Assembly: GCF_014530035.1 (NCBI RefSeq)
Contig: NZ_JACVMX010000010.1
Span: 1-64,000 of the forward strand
Direction of reading: 5' to 3'
Origin: Leucobacter sp. cx-328
GTDB taxonomy: Bacteria > Actinomycetota > Actinomycetes > Actinomycetales > Microbacteriaceae
Length of the DNA: 64,000 bases
The notes below the pieces were generated by a model. The model did not search any database and was not told where the DNA came from. It saw nothing but the letters and a program-made list of their open reading frames with translations. Both the position numbers and the translations under genes were made by a program. This document shows, piece by piece, positions 24,703 to 34,621 of the stretch. Positions within the stretch are counted from its first letter, which is position 1. The number at the start of each line of letters is the position of its first letter.

Positions 24703-26703
24703 ATGAGCAACGCAGCAAACGGCCCCTTCGTATCAGGCATCGACCTCGCTGAGCTCGATGCTGCCGTCCGCCCGCAGGACGACCTGTTCCGCCATGTCAA
24801 TGGCAAGTGGATGAACCGCACCGAGATCCCAGCAGATAAGGCACGGTACGGCTCGTTTGCTGTACTCGCCGAGAACGCTGAAGAAGCAGTGCGTGAGATC
24901 ATCACCGGCACGCCTGCACCCGCGCCAGGTACGCCAGCAGAGACCGAAGCTGACAAGGTCGCTGCGCTCTACGCAAGCTTCATGGACACCGAGCGCATTG
25001 ATGCGCTTGGTGCAGAGCCGATTCGTGCAGACATTGAGCGTGCGCTCGCCGTCGTATCGGTCGACGAGCTCATCGAGGTCACCGCGCAGCTTGAGCGCGC
25101 TGGCGTCGGTGGCTTCTACGGCATGTTCATCGACAACGATCCGGGTGACCCCTCGCGCTACATCACCTTCGTGATGCAGGGCGGCATCGGTCTGCCTGAT
25201 GAGTCGTACTTCCGCGAGGAGCAGTTCGCTGAGATTCGCGACCAGTACCGCGCGCATATCTCGCGCATGCTCGGCCTCGCTGGCGTTGCAGACGCTGACC
25301 GCCTGGGCGGTCTCGCGTACGAGCTCGAGGCACGCATCGCGGCTTCGCACTGGGACAAGGTCGCGAGCCGCGATATCCAGAAGATGTACAACCTGCGTGA
25401 CTTCGCCGGCCTGCAGGAGCTGACCCCCGGTCTCGACTGGACCGCATACCTCGCAGCCATGGGCGCACCCGAGTCGGCATTTGCCGAGGTCGTCGCAGCA
25501 CAGCCCGAGGCCCTCGCCGGTCTCGCCGAGCTGCTCGCTGGCGCACGCGACAACGCTGACGAGCTCGAAGCATGGCGTGCATGGCTCGTCTGGCAGATCG
25601 TGCGCGGATCGGCTGCCCTCCTCTCACAGGAGATCTCGCGCGCAAACTTCGACTTCTATGGCACCGCACTCACCGGTGCGCCCGAGCAGCGCGAGCGCTG
25701 GCGCCGCGGCGTCTCGTTCGTTGAGGGCGCGATGGGTGAGGCTGTCGGCCGCATCTACGTCGAGCGTCACTTCGACGAGCGCGCAAAGGCTGCAATGGAC
25801 GAGCTCGTTGCGCACCTCATCGAGGCGTACCGCGACTCGATCACCGACCTTGAGTGGATGAGCCCCGCTACCCGCGAGCGCGCACTCGAGAAGCTCGACA
25901 AGTTCACTCCGAAGATCGGTTACCCCGTAAAGTGGCGTGACTACTCGGCGCTGGTCGTCGACTCGGGTGACCTCATCGGCAACTCGCGCCACGTCTCCGA
26001 GCAGGAGTTCGTGCGCGAGCTCGGCAAGATTGGCAAGCCCATTGACCGCGACGAGTGGTTCATGACCCCGCAGACGGTGAACGCGTACTACAACCCGGGC
26101 TTCAACGAGATCGTATTCCCCGCTGCAATCCTGCAACCCCCGTTCTTCGATGTCACGTGGGACGCTGCGACGAACTTTGGCGCGATCGGCGCGGTCATCG
26201 GTCACGAAATCGGCCACGGCTTCGACGACCAGGGCTCGCGCTACGACGGCGACGGCAAGCTCACCGACTGGTGGACCGAAGACGACCGCGCAGCATTCGA
26301 GAAGCTCACCGGCGCACTCATCGGCCAGTACAACGAGCTCTCGCCCGAGGGCGCTGACGGCCAGAAGGTCAACGGCGAGCTCACCATCGGCGAGAACATC
26401 GGCGACCTCTCGGGTCTCGAGATCGCGTGGAAGGCGTACGTTCGATCACTCGGCGGCGCAGCATCACCCGTCATCGACGGTCTCACCGGCGCAGAGCGCT
26501 TCTTCCTCTCGTGGTCGACCGCGTGGCAGCAGAAGTCACGCCCCGAAGAGACCGTGCGCCTGCTGACGATTGACCCGCACTCGCCGAATGAGTTCCGCTG
26601 CAACCAGATTGTCGCGAACCTCGAAGCATTCCACGAGGCGTACGCGACCAAGCCCGGCGACAAGCTCTGGCTTGACCCCGAAGAGCGCGTCAGCATCTGG
26701 TAA
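24703..26703 (+). CDS. M13-family (neprilysin-like) zinc metallopeptidase
   Basis: 666 residues, full length for bacterial M13 (PepO-like) enzymes, which cut small peptides. The zinc site GHEIGHGF (HExxH) is near residue 505, preceded by the NAYYNP motif region. The third ligand Glu lies in ENIGDLSGLE, and the C-terminus has the conserved substrate-binding NEFRCNQ. No signal peptide or membrane segment is seen, so it is probably cytoplasmic, as in other actinobacteria. ATG 24703 lies 7 nt after TAGTCT and has no ribosome-binding site, suggesting a leaderless message. Confidence 0.93.
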   Translation: MSNAANGPFVSGIDLAELDAAVRPQDDLFRHVNGKWMNRTEIPADKARYGSFAVLAENAEEAVREIITGTPAPAPGTPAETEADKVAALYASFMDTERIDALGAEPIRADIERALAVVSVDELIEVTAQLERAGVGGFYGMFIDNDPGDPSRYITFVMQGGIGLPDESYFREEQFAEIRDQYRAHISRMLGLAGVADADRLGGLAYELEARIAASHWDKVASRDIQKMYNLRDFAGLQELTPGLDWTAYLAAMGAPESAFAEVVAAQPEALAGLAELLAGARDNADELEAWRAWLVWQIVRGSAALLSQEISRANFDFYGTALTGAPEQRERWRRGVSFVEGAMGEAVGRIYVERHFDERAKAAMDELVAHLIEAYRDSITDLEWMSPATRERALEKLDKFTPKIGYPVKWRDYSALVVDSGDLIGNSRHVSEQEFVRELGKIGKPIDRDEWFMTPQTVNAYYNPGFNEIVFPAAILQPPFFDVTWDAATNFGAIGAVIGHEIGHGFDDQGSRYDGDGKLTDWWTEDDRAAFEKLTGALIGQYNELSPEGADGQKVNGELTIGENIGDLSGLEIAWKAYVRSLGGAASPVIDGLTGAERFFLSWSTAWQQKSRPEETVRLLTIDPHSPNEFRCNQIVANLEAFHEAYATKPGDKLWLDPEERVSIW

Positions 26704-26760
26704 TTCTTCGTCTGGTCTCGCTCGTGCGCATGCGCGCTAGTGGGTGAGGCCTAGACGCGG

Positions 26761-26796
26761 CAGTGGCCCGGACACTTGATTGTGCCCGGGCCACTG
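26761..26796. terminator. Terminator between peptidase and toxin genes
   Basis: CAGTGGCCCGG (26761-26771) pairs with CCGGGCCACTG (26786-26796), extended inward by CAC/GTG. It lies between the convergent M13 peptidase and toxin-antitoxin operons. Confidence 0.78.
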
Positions 26797-26829
26797 GTGT
26801 TTATAGGTCTCGATTTCGCCGGGCTGGAG

Positions 26830-27186
26830 TTAGTTGTCGAACTTCACCTGGTTGGTGTCCGCGGATTCATGGAGAAGACGGACTACACGTACTTTGGGTT
26901 TTGCGCATTGGTAAAAGGCGAGGTGCCTGGGGCGTCCAACTTTTCTCACGCCGCGTCGTACCCTAGAACGACAAGTTCGCAGATGTAGCGTCCGTGCTCC
27001 GACGGCCAGGTCACCCCGGTCACGGGTGCCCAGTGAAGTCGGGCCATGCTGAATCTGTTTGAGAGTGACGATGATGAGCGCTTCGTAGGCGACTCGAGCA
27101 TCGGGGCCAAAGCTGTTATTGGACCACGCCAGGGTTTCAAGAATGTCACGGCTGGCTTCGCGCGTGATTGAGAAAGAGAAACTCAC
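26830..27186 (-). CDS. RelE/ParE-superfamily toxin
   Basis: 118 residues with the ParE-like plan: helix EASRDILETLAWSNNSFGPDARVAYEALI, then beta strands with GARTLHLR, a basic RSRVRRGVRKVGRPRHLAFY strand region and the terminal VRVVRLLHESAD. It probably inhibits DNA gyrase or translation unless bound by its antitoxin. The antitoxin stop overlaps its start by 4 nt (ATGA), so it is co-translated. Base composition is lower in GC than its neighbours, consistent with transfer. Confidence 0.82.
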   Translation of the reverse strand: MSFSFSITREASRDILETLAWSNNSFGPDARVAYEALIIVTLKQIQHGPTSLGTRDRGDLAVGARTLHLRTCRSRVRRGVRKVGRPRHLAFYQCAKPKVRVVRLLHESADTNQVKFDN

Positions 27187-27440
27187 GCTATTCGCCGTGT
27201 GGCTCGTTCTGCCGCGATCTGTCCGAGTCCGTGAATGTAGGCATCGATATCCTCCGGCGCGATTTCGACTGTTTCCCCGCGATCCAGTTGTGCGATGCCC
27301 AGGTTGATTGCAGCCTTCAACGCCGCATATCGAGCTTCATCCGTTTCGACTTTTGTGAAAAGCGACGGAGTTACCTCAGGACGAGGCTCGCTTGGCAGCG
27401 CACGGGCGGCTTCAAGGGCTTCTGCGAGGGTCGTTTTCAT
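27183..27440 (-). CDS. ParD-like antitoxin
   Basis: 85 residues, first gene of the toxin-antitoxin pair. It looks helical, with a C-terminal segment (EIAPEDIDAYIHGLGQIAAERATRR) that would wrap the toxin. The DNA-binding part is not obvious, so the exact antitoxin class is uncertain. A near-consensus -10 TAAAAT lies 7 nt before ATG 27440: a leaderless start. Confidence 0.75.
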   Translation of the reverse strand: MKTTLAEALEAARALPSEPRPEVTPSLFTKVETDEARYAALKAAINLGIAQLDRGETVEIAPEDIDAYIHGLGQIAAERATRRIA

Positions 27441-27540
27441 GCCGCCAATTTTACGTTGGCGCCGTTCAAGAGGAAAGAATGATCCCGAAAATCCGCTCGT
27501 TGGTAGCCATCCTCAATCAGGACCGTCCCAAATCTGAGAT

Positions 27541-28380
27541 TTAGCGCAGTCCTGCCTCAACGAAGGCGACCAGAGCGCTTCGCACGAACTCGGCGCCCTT
27601 CGTGCCACCGTAGTTCGCGGCAAAGCGATCATCGGCGACGTACATTTCGGCGAGGCCGAGCACATACCCGCGGAGGTCGCCCTCGGGATCTGCCGACGGT
27701 GTTCCGGGCACGCTGCGGAGCCACGCAACATGACGGGCCGCCAACGCTTGGCCGACCTGGCCTAGGGGGTCTTCGCCGCGTTCCGCGGCTGCCGTCCACT
27801 CGCGCGACAGCTCAGCTACCGCTGCCTGCCACTCGGTCTGGTCGCGCTTCGAGAGCGACCGCCACCACGCATCGCTCTGCTGATAGGCGGCAGCGCCCCA
27901 GCGCTGCTCCACTTCTTCCTTGTGGACCGCGGGGTCAAAGCCCTCGAACATGTTCTCTGCCATGAGGTTCATCTCCTGAATATCTGGCTGTGAAGAAGAC
28001 GGCTGAGCCCGTGACGCCTTGCGGCTGAGCGCAGCAATCGTGCGCTGCACCGAGCCAATCTGTGCAGCCACCCGATCGCGCTCGCGTTCGAGCAGCACGA
28101 GGTGTGACTCGAGAATCTCAACCTCGGCCGGCTTCTTGTCTGGGCGCTGGCTTGTCTGCGCATCCTGCGCCGCAAGCACCTCGCCTATGGCTTCGAGGCC
28201 GAGTCCGAGCTCTTTGAGCAGCAGGATCCGCTGCAGCCGCAGCAGCGCCCGGTCGTCGTAGAAGCGGTACCCGTTCGTGCCGATGCGGCTCGGCTCGAGC
28301 AGGCCAATCGCGGCATAGTGTCGCAGCGCGCGCGACGTGGTGCCGGCCGCGCGTGCGGTCTGCTGGATCGAGTACTCCAT
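27541..28380 (-). CDS. MerR-family regulator with TipAS drug-binding domain
   Basis: 279 residues. The N-terminal MerR winged helix (SIQQTARAAGTTSRALRHYAAIGLL) is followed by a coiled coil (about 75-125) and a C-terminal TipAS-type domain (about 145-279; GFDPAVHKEEVEQRWG, DAWWRSLSK, GYVLGLAEMYVADDRFAANYGG). TipAL of Streptomyces binds thiopeptide antibiotics through this domain and activates transcription from long-spacer promoters. A matching palindrome and 19-bp spacer lie upstream. No adjacent exporter is on the same transcript, so the target may be itself. Confidence 0.92.
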   Translation of the reverse strand: MEYSIQQTARAAGTTSRALRHYAAIGLLEPSRIGTNGYRFYDDRALLRLQRILLLKELGLGLEAIGEVLAAQDAQTSQRPDKKPAEVEILESHLVLLERERDRVAAQIGSVQRTIAALSRKASRAQPSSSQPDIQEMNLMAENMFEGFDPAVHKEEVEQRWGAAAYQQSDAWWRSLSKRDQTEWQAAVAELSREWTAAAERGEDPLGQVGQALAARHVAWLRSVPGTPSADPEGDLRGYVLGLAEMYVADDRFAANYGGTKGAEFVRSALVAFVEAGLR

Positions 28381-28453
28381 GGTGCTGCCTGCTTCTGCCT
28401 GTGGCTATTACTGTCTTCTGGTGAACGGTTGCTCACCACAGTTCACGTTAAAA

Positions 28454-28475
28454 CTTGACGCTACGTCAAGGTCAA
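28454..28475 (-). promoter_or_regulatory. MerR-type operator in a long-spacer promoter
   Basis: A perfect palindrome CTTGACG-CTA-CGTCAAG (28454-28470). On the minus strand, TTGACC (28475 down to 28470) is followed by a 19-bp spacer and TAACGT, the spacing that MerR-family activators correct by DNA distortion. It lies about 75 nt upstream of the TipA-like gene and points towards it. Confidence 0.72.
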
Positions 28476-28540
28476 GCGCGAATTGAAAGTGTTTTCGTCG
28501 CAGAACCAGCCAACTCTTTCTCCCCGGTAAGAAAAAGGGC

Positions 28541-28604
28541 CCTCGGTAAGACCTAAACGGACAAATGCGTCTTACCGACGCTCGATTGCATACTGAAGCT
28601 AAAT
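28541..28604. repeat. 64-nt palindromic repeat, copy 2
   Basis: TCGGTAAGAC (28543-28552) pairs perfectly with GTCTTACCGA (28569-28578), followed by CGCTCGATTGCATACTGAAGC. It is similar along its whole length to 22074-22137. It lies between the divergent MerR and thiolase genes. Confidence 0.65.
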
Positions 28605-29001
28605 AGCGAGAGGCAGAACCCAGTAAGGCAACTACTTCAATGGCAAGGTTGGCCAGCAATGCCAACCGCGGCAGCCTGAATTAAGGTGCCACCCGACTGG
28701 GATGACAAGAATTGGGGCTGCCGCGGGTGGCCGCTCGGCCACCCTTGCCTGAGGCCAGTTGCCTTTCGCCGGAGATATGCTTTCGGCCGTCAAAATGCAG
28801 AATTCGCCGCCAAACAACATATTGATGGCAGATCACATATCTACGGCAAATAGTGGGTCGGAGGGGAGAAGGGAGCGGAAGCCCGCACCATTGCACACCC
28901 GCGCACCCCCAACATGGGCAAACCGTGCGTGCGCGCACGCCCAGAACCCGGCAAGATGGTGGGGTCGCCGTGTGAGCGGATCCGCGGCAGTGAAGGAGAC
29001 G
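28605..29001. other. Gene-free upstream region of the thiolase gene
   Basis: No gene is seen in this stretch; in-frame codons upstream of the thiolase start are not family-like. It holds an 86-nt nested palindrome at 28765-28850: outer arms TTCGCCGGAGATATG and CATATCTACGGCAAA pair at 13 of 15 positions, inner arms GCCGTCAA and TTGATGGC at 7 of 8. A GCGGATCCGC palindrome is at 28976-28985. Confidence 0.6.
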
Positions 29002-30174
29002 ATGATGTCGGCGCTGATCGTGGGCTACGCCCGCACCCCGTTTACGAAGTTCACCGGCCAGCTCGCGGCCCAGCCTGCGACGGCACTCGGTGCACACGCG
29101 ACCGCGGCGGCGCTCGAGCGCGCTGGCATCGCACCCGACCAGGTCGATCAGCTCGTTGCTGGCCAGGTGCTCCAGGCAGGCGCAGGCCAGAACCCCGCTC
29201 GCCAGACCGCTATCGGCGCGGGCATTCCGCTGAGCGTTCCCGCGATCACGGTTAATGCGGTCTGCCTCTCGGGCACCGAGGCTGTCTCGCAGGCGGTCCG
29301 CCTCATCAAGGCTGGCGAGGCTGATGTCGTCGTGGCCGTCGGCCAGGAATCGATGTCGCTCGCACCCCACACCATCGCACTACGCGCTGGCGTGAAGTTC
29401 GGCCCCGGCACCCTCGTTGACACCGCCGAGCACGACGGGCTCACCGACGCATTCAGCAAGACCGCGATGGGCGCGCTGACCGAGTCGGGCAACGCCGATC
29501 GCGACCTCAAGCGTGACGAGCAGGACGCGATCGCAGCCCGCTCGCACCAGCTCGCAGCGGAGTCAGAAGACTTCCTCGCTGGTGAAATCGCGCCCTTCAC
29601 CGTGAAGTCACGCCGCGGAGACCAGGTTGTCGCCACCGACGACGGCATTCGCGCCACCACCACGACCGAATCGCTCGCTGGTCTGCGCCCCGCGTTCGCG
29701 GCAGATGGCACGATCACCGCGGGCAACGCCTCGCAGATCACTGACGGCGCAGCTGCGCTCGTCATCGTGAGCGAGGCCGCAGCTGCGCGCCTCGCGCTGA
29801 CCCCGCTTGCTCGCGTCGAGGCAACCGCGTTCGTCGCGGGCCCCGATACGCACTTGCATTCGCAGCCTGCACAGGCGATCCGCGCCGCGCTTGCGAAGAC
29901 CGATGCGGCTGCAACCGATCTTGCGGCCGTGGAAATCAACGAGGCATTCGCGGCAGTTTCGGTGCAGTCGGTGCGTGACCTTGGCATCGATGCCGACATC
30001 GTGAACCGTCACGGTGGTGCGATCGCGCTCGGCCATCCGATCGGCGCATCTGGCGCGCGGATCGTAGGTACGCTCGCCCGTCAGCTCGCCGAGCTCGGCT
30101 CCGGCTCGCTCGGTGCGGCAGGCATCTGCGGCGGTGGCGGCCAGGGCAGCGCGGTCATTCTGCGCGCGGTCTAA
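29002..30174 (+). CDS. Acetyl-CoA C-acyltransferase (thiolase)
   Basis: 390 residues, normal for thiolases that condense acetyl-CoA to acetoacetyl-CoA or cleave 3-ketoacyl-CoA. The nucleophilic Cys is in AVCLSGTEAV, the substrate-binding His in INEAFA region and GHPIGASGAR, and the second catalytic Cys in GICGGGGQG. ATG 29002 has AAGGAGAC just upstream; a second ATG follows at 29005. It is single-gene with a strong terminator. Synthetic versus degradative role cannot be told from sequence. Confidence 0.94.
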   Translation: MMSALIVGYARTPFTKFTGQLAAQPATALGAHATAAALERAGIAPDQVDQLVAGQVLQAGAGQNPARQTAIGAGIPLSVPAITVNAVCLSGTEAVSQAVRLIKAGEADVVVAVGQESMSLAPHTIALRAGVKFGPGTLVDTAEHDGLTDAFSKTAMGALTESGNADRDLKRDEQDAIAARSHQLAAESEDFLAGEIAPFTVKSRRGDQVVATDDGIRATTTTESLAGLRPAFAADGTITAGNASQITDGAAALVIVSEAAAARLALTPLARVEATAFVAGPDTHLHSQPAQAIRAALAKTDAAATDLAAVEINEAFAAVSVQSVRDLGIDADIVNRHGGAIALGHPIGASGARIVGTLARQLAELGSGSLGAAGICGGGGQGSAVILRAV

Positions 30175-30188
30175 ACCTCAGCAAGCAC

Positions 30189-30228
30189 AAAGGGGCGGGC
30201 GTCCGGTATTCCAGACGCCCGCCCCTTT
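30189..30228. terminator. Bidirectional terminator
   Basis: AAAGGGGCGGGCGTC (30189-30203) pairs perfectly with GACGCCCGCCCCTTT (30214-30228). It lies between the convergent thiolase and MFS genes. Confidence 0.85.
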
Positions 30229-30239
30229 GTCTACCCGAA

Positions 30240-31517
30240 CTACGCCTGCACGTCGTGTGCGCGGCCGAAGACCATCCGCTCGCGCATGAGCGACAGGCCC
30301 GCCGCGGTCTGAGTGAGCGTCGCGAGGAGTACGACGATGAGGGGCAGCCACCAGTTGCCGCCCACCTGGAATAGCCAGCCGAACAGCACGGGCGCGACGC
30401 CCGCGATGAGGTAGCCGAGTGACTGTGACATGCCTGAGGTCGCGGCGGCGACGTTGGCATTGCCCGAGCGCTGCACGACGAGGGTGAGGGCGACGCTGAG
30501 TGATGAGCCGGTCATGAATCCGCTCACTGCGAGCAGCGGCACGAAGATGCCGGGCGCCCCGATGAAGCCGAGGGCGCAGAGTCCCATGATGAAGGGCAGC
30601 AGCGGCGGATAGATCTTCCGCAACTTCCCGCGCCAGATGAACGGCGTGACGAACGAGCCGATCATGCCGCTCACGTGGTAGACCATGATGTGGGCGCCGG
30701 CCGCGATCGCGGTCGTGCCGCGCGACATGTCGACCGACACGAGCCAGGTTGCCCACGTGTAGAACGTCGCTGACTGGCAGCCCATGTAGATCGCGATCGT
30801 CCACGCGACCCGGTCGGTCCAGACGCGCAGTCCAAGCTTTGACTGTGGAACGGCGGATCGAGCAGCACCGGCAGCGGCAGCGTCGCGATCCGCGCCCTCG
30901 CTCTTGGTCCGTACGCGCGACGCGATGACCCACAGAATGAGCGCGGGGAACGCGAGCAGGCCTGTCGCGAAGAGGCCGATGCGCCAGCCAAGCGGTTCGC
31001 CGCCGGCCGGGGTGAAGTGGGAGATGGGGGCGACGATTCCCGCGCCGATGGCCGCGGCACCGCTGAGGAGGGCGGAGTAGATGCCCATCATGAGCGGGAC
31101 GCGGGGCCCGAAGTCGCGTTTGATCGTCGCGGGGAGGAGGACGTTGCCGACGGCGAGGGAGGCGCCGAGGAGGACGGTTCCGGCCCAGATATTGATGGGG
31201 GAGCCTGGCAGTACGCGCCACACATTTGCGAGCGTGAGGGCGAGCAGTGCCCAGCTCACCGCGCGGTCGATGCCAACCTTTGCGGCGAACGACTGTGCGA
31301 GTGGCGAGAACGCGGCCCAGCTAAACAGCGGGATAGACGCGAGCAGTCCCAGTACCGCGGGGCTGCCACCCTCGGTCGCGGCAATCTCGTCCAGCAGCGG
31401 GCCGACGCCCGTGATGGTCATGCGGAGATTCAGCGCAACGAGGCAGACTGCGGCGATGAGTAAGACCCAGGTTGCTCGGCTGTGAGTCGGGGTCGGAGTG
31501 GGGGCCGCGTTTGTCAT
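30240..31517 (-). CDS. MFS transporter, CynX/NimT-like
   Basis: 425 residues with twelve predicted membrane helices. The N-terminal LNLRMTITGVGPLL motif resembles the CynX/NimT (cyanate, nitroimidazole) branch of the major facilitator superfamily. A charged cytoplasmic loop of about 30 residues (SEGADRDAAAAGAARSA) lies between helices 6 and 7. A TAGAGT hexamer lies 8 nt before the ATG. The substrate is unknown. It is divergent from the clpB-like gene. Confidence 0.88.
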   Translation of the reverse strand: MTNAAPTPTPTHSRATWVLLIAAVCLVALNLRMTITGVGPLLDEIAATEGGSPAVLGLLASIPLFSWAAFSPLAQSFAAKVGIDRAVSWALLALTLANVWRVLPGSPINIWAGTVLLGASLAVGNVLLPATIKRDFGPRVPLMMGIYSALLSGAAAIGAGIVAPISHFTPAGGEPLGWRIGLFATGLLAFPALILWVIASRVRTKSEGADRDAAAAGAARSAVPQSKLGLRVWTDRVAWTIAIYMGCQSATFYTWATWLVSVDMSRGTTAIAAGAHIMVYHVSGMIGSFVTPFIWRGKLRKIYPPLLPFIMGLCALGFIGAPGIFVPLLAVSGFMTGSSLSVALTLVVQRSGNANVAAATSGMSQSLGYLIAGVAPVLFGWLFQVGGNWWLPLIVVLLATLTQTAAGLSLMRERMVFGRAHDVQA

Positions 31518-31685
31518 AGACGGCCACTCTATCTCGAATGTGTGTTGTGAACAGGGAGTGTTGAGCGGCGCGGAACAGCGCCTCCAATTTGGGCTTGCGA
31601 ACCCGGCCGTAAGGGAGTTAGCTCATAGTGAACAGGTGGCAAATGATGCCCTCCGACCTGGCATTTCTGCTCACGGTTCGCTAAA

Positions 31686-31713
31686 CTTGAGTCAACTAAG
31701 CTCAACTTTGAGC
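31686..31713 (+). promoter_or_regulatory. HAIR-like HspR operator upstream of clpB
   Basis: CTTGAGT-N7-GCTCAAC (31686-31706) matches the HspR inverted repeat (HAIR, CTTGAGT-N7-ACTCAAG) at 12 of 14 arm positions. A second inverted repeat, GCTCAA-CT-TTGAGC (31700-31713), overlaps it. HspR represses clpB and dnaK in actinobacteria and both elements lie about 60-85 nt before the chaperone start. Confidence 0.75.
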
Positions 31714-31771
31714 ACACGCGCTGTTTTGGCGCGATCCGCCCGCAGAAACACGACAGCAACGAAGGAGCGAC

Positions 31772-33970
<2,199 letters not shown>

Positions 33971-34003
33971 CCGCACGAAAGTAATGTAGGTAAGCGGAGC
34001 ACA

Positions 34004-34042
34004 GTGGTGGGTCCGGTGATCGCACCGGACCCACCACTTTCT
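34004..34042 (+). terminator. Terminator after clpB
   Basis: A perfect 15-bp stem (GTGGTGGGTCCGGTG at 34004-34018 with its complement at 34023-34037) with a four-base loop, then a T-rich tail. Confidence 0.88.
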
Positions 34043-34065
34043 GTTTTCAAGTTAGGAGACCTCGT

Positions 34066-34521
34066 ATGCCAAATACGCCGTATCTGAGTGGAACAGAACG
34101 CACTCGCATGCCGGCCAAGGTCGCTGCGGGCCAGATCGGCTGGGTGCTGGGGCAACGCGAGTGCTCAGCGTCCGAGGTTCAAGAACGTGACTTGATGGTT
34201 CGTGACGGAAATCTGAGAGTGTTGCGACTCTTGCCTGCACACGGCAATGACTGGCCACTATGGGAACGTGGTCTCGGCCCTGTGGAGCCCGCTGACGTCG
34301 GGCTGAGCGAATCGCTCGCGAGTGAGCTGAGGCACTGGGGGAGCCAATGGCAGCGAGCTGCAGATGCGGAGCTCGACGATGCTGACCAACTCAGCGAGGC
34401 ACAGTTTCTTGATCGGGAGTGGTTTGTCCAGGGCGAAGACCTCTGCGAATTCCTTGCGGTAGAGGTTTGGGAACGCGCAGCTGTCGTGCCCGAGTTCCGG
34501 AGCTATTGGGGCGAGTTTTGA
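34066..34521 (+). CDS. Hypothetical protein, unrecognised
   Basis: 151 residues, soluble, tryptophan-rich and acidic in the second half (LRHWGSQWQRAADAELDDAD, then DREWFVQGEDLCEFLAVEVWE). No signal peptide, membrane helix or known motif is visible. A good GTTAGGAGA ribosome-binding site 8 nt before ATG supports it as a gene. It lies between the clpB terminator and the fusion enzyme gene and is probably transcribed alone. Confidence 0.65.
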   Translation: MPNTPYLSGTERTRMPAKVAAGQIGWVLGQRECSASEVQERDLMVRDGNLRVLRLLPAHGNDWPLWERGLGPVEPADVGLSESLASELRHWGSQWQRAADAELDDADQLSEAQFLDREWFVQGEDLCEFLAVEVWERAAVVPEFRSYWGEF

Positions 34522-34576
34522 ACGCCCCGGGGCCCAGCGCGGTGTAGCAAATGCTGCCCGGCTGAGCGCACAGCAC

Positions 34577-34621
34577 GAAGCGGGACTCACCCTGAGACAA
34601 TAGAGGGGTGAGTCCCGCTTC
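34577..34621. promoter_or_regulatory. 16-bp-arm inverted repeat over the fusion gene start
   Basis: GAAGCGGGACTCACCC (34577-34592) and its perfect complement (34606-34621) flank 13 bases containing GACAAT, a -10-like hexamer ending 6 nt before GTG 34608. The right arm covers the start codon. As DNA it would be an operator over a leaderless promoter; as RNA it could end transcription of the preceding gene, though no T tract follows. Confidence 0.6.

Noticed and set aside
26763-26988. Short plus-strand frames between the M13 peptidase and toxin genes
   Set aside because: They overlap the terminator and the toxin gene on the other strand and lack start signals.
28759-29001. An 81-codon N-terminal extension of the thiolase
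   Set aside because: Not family-like; AAGGAGAC before ATG 29002 settles the start.
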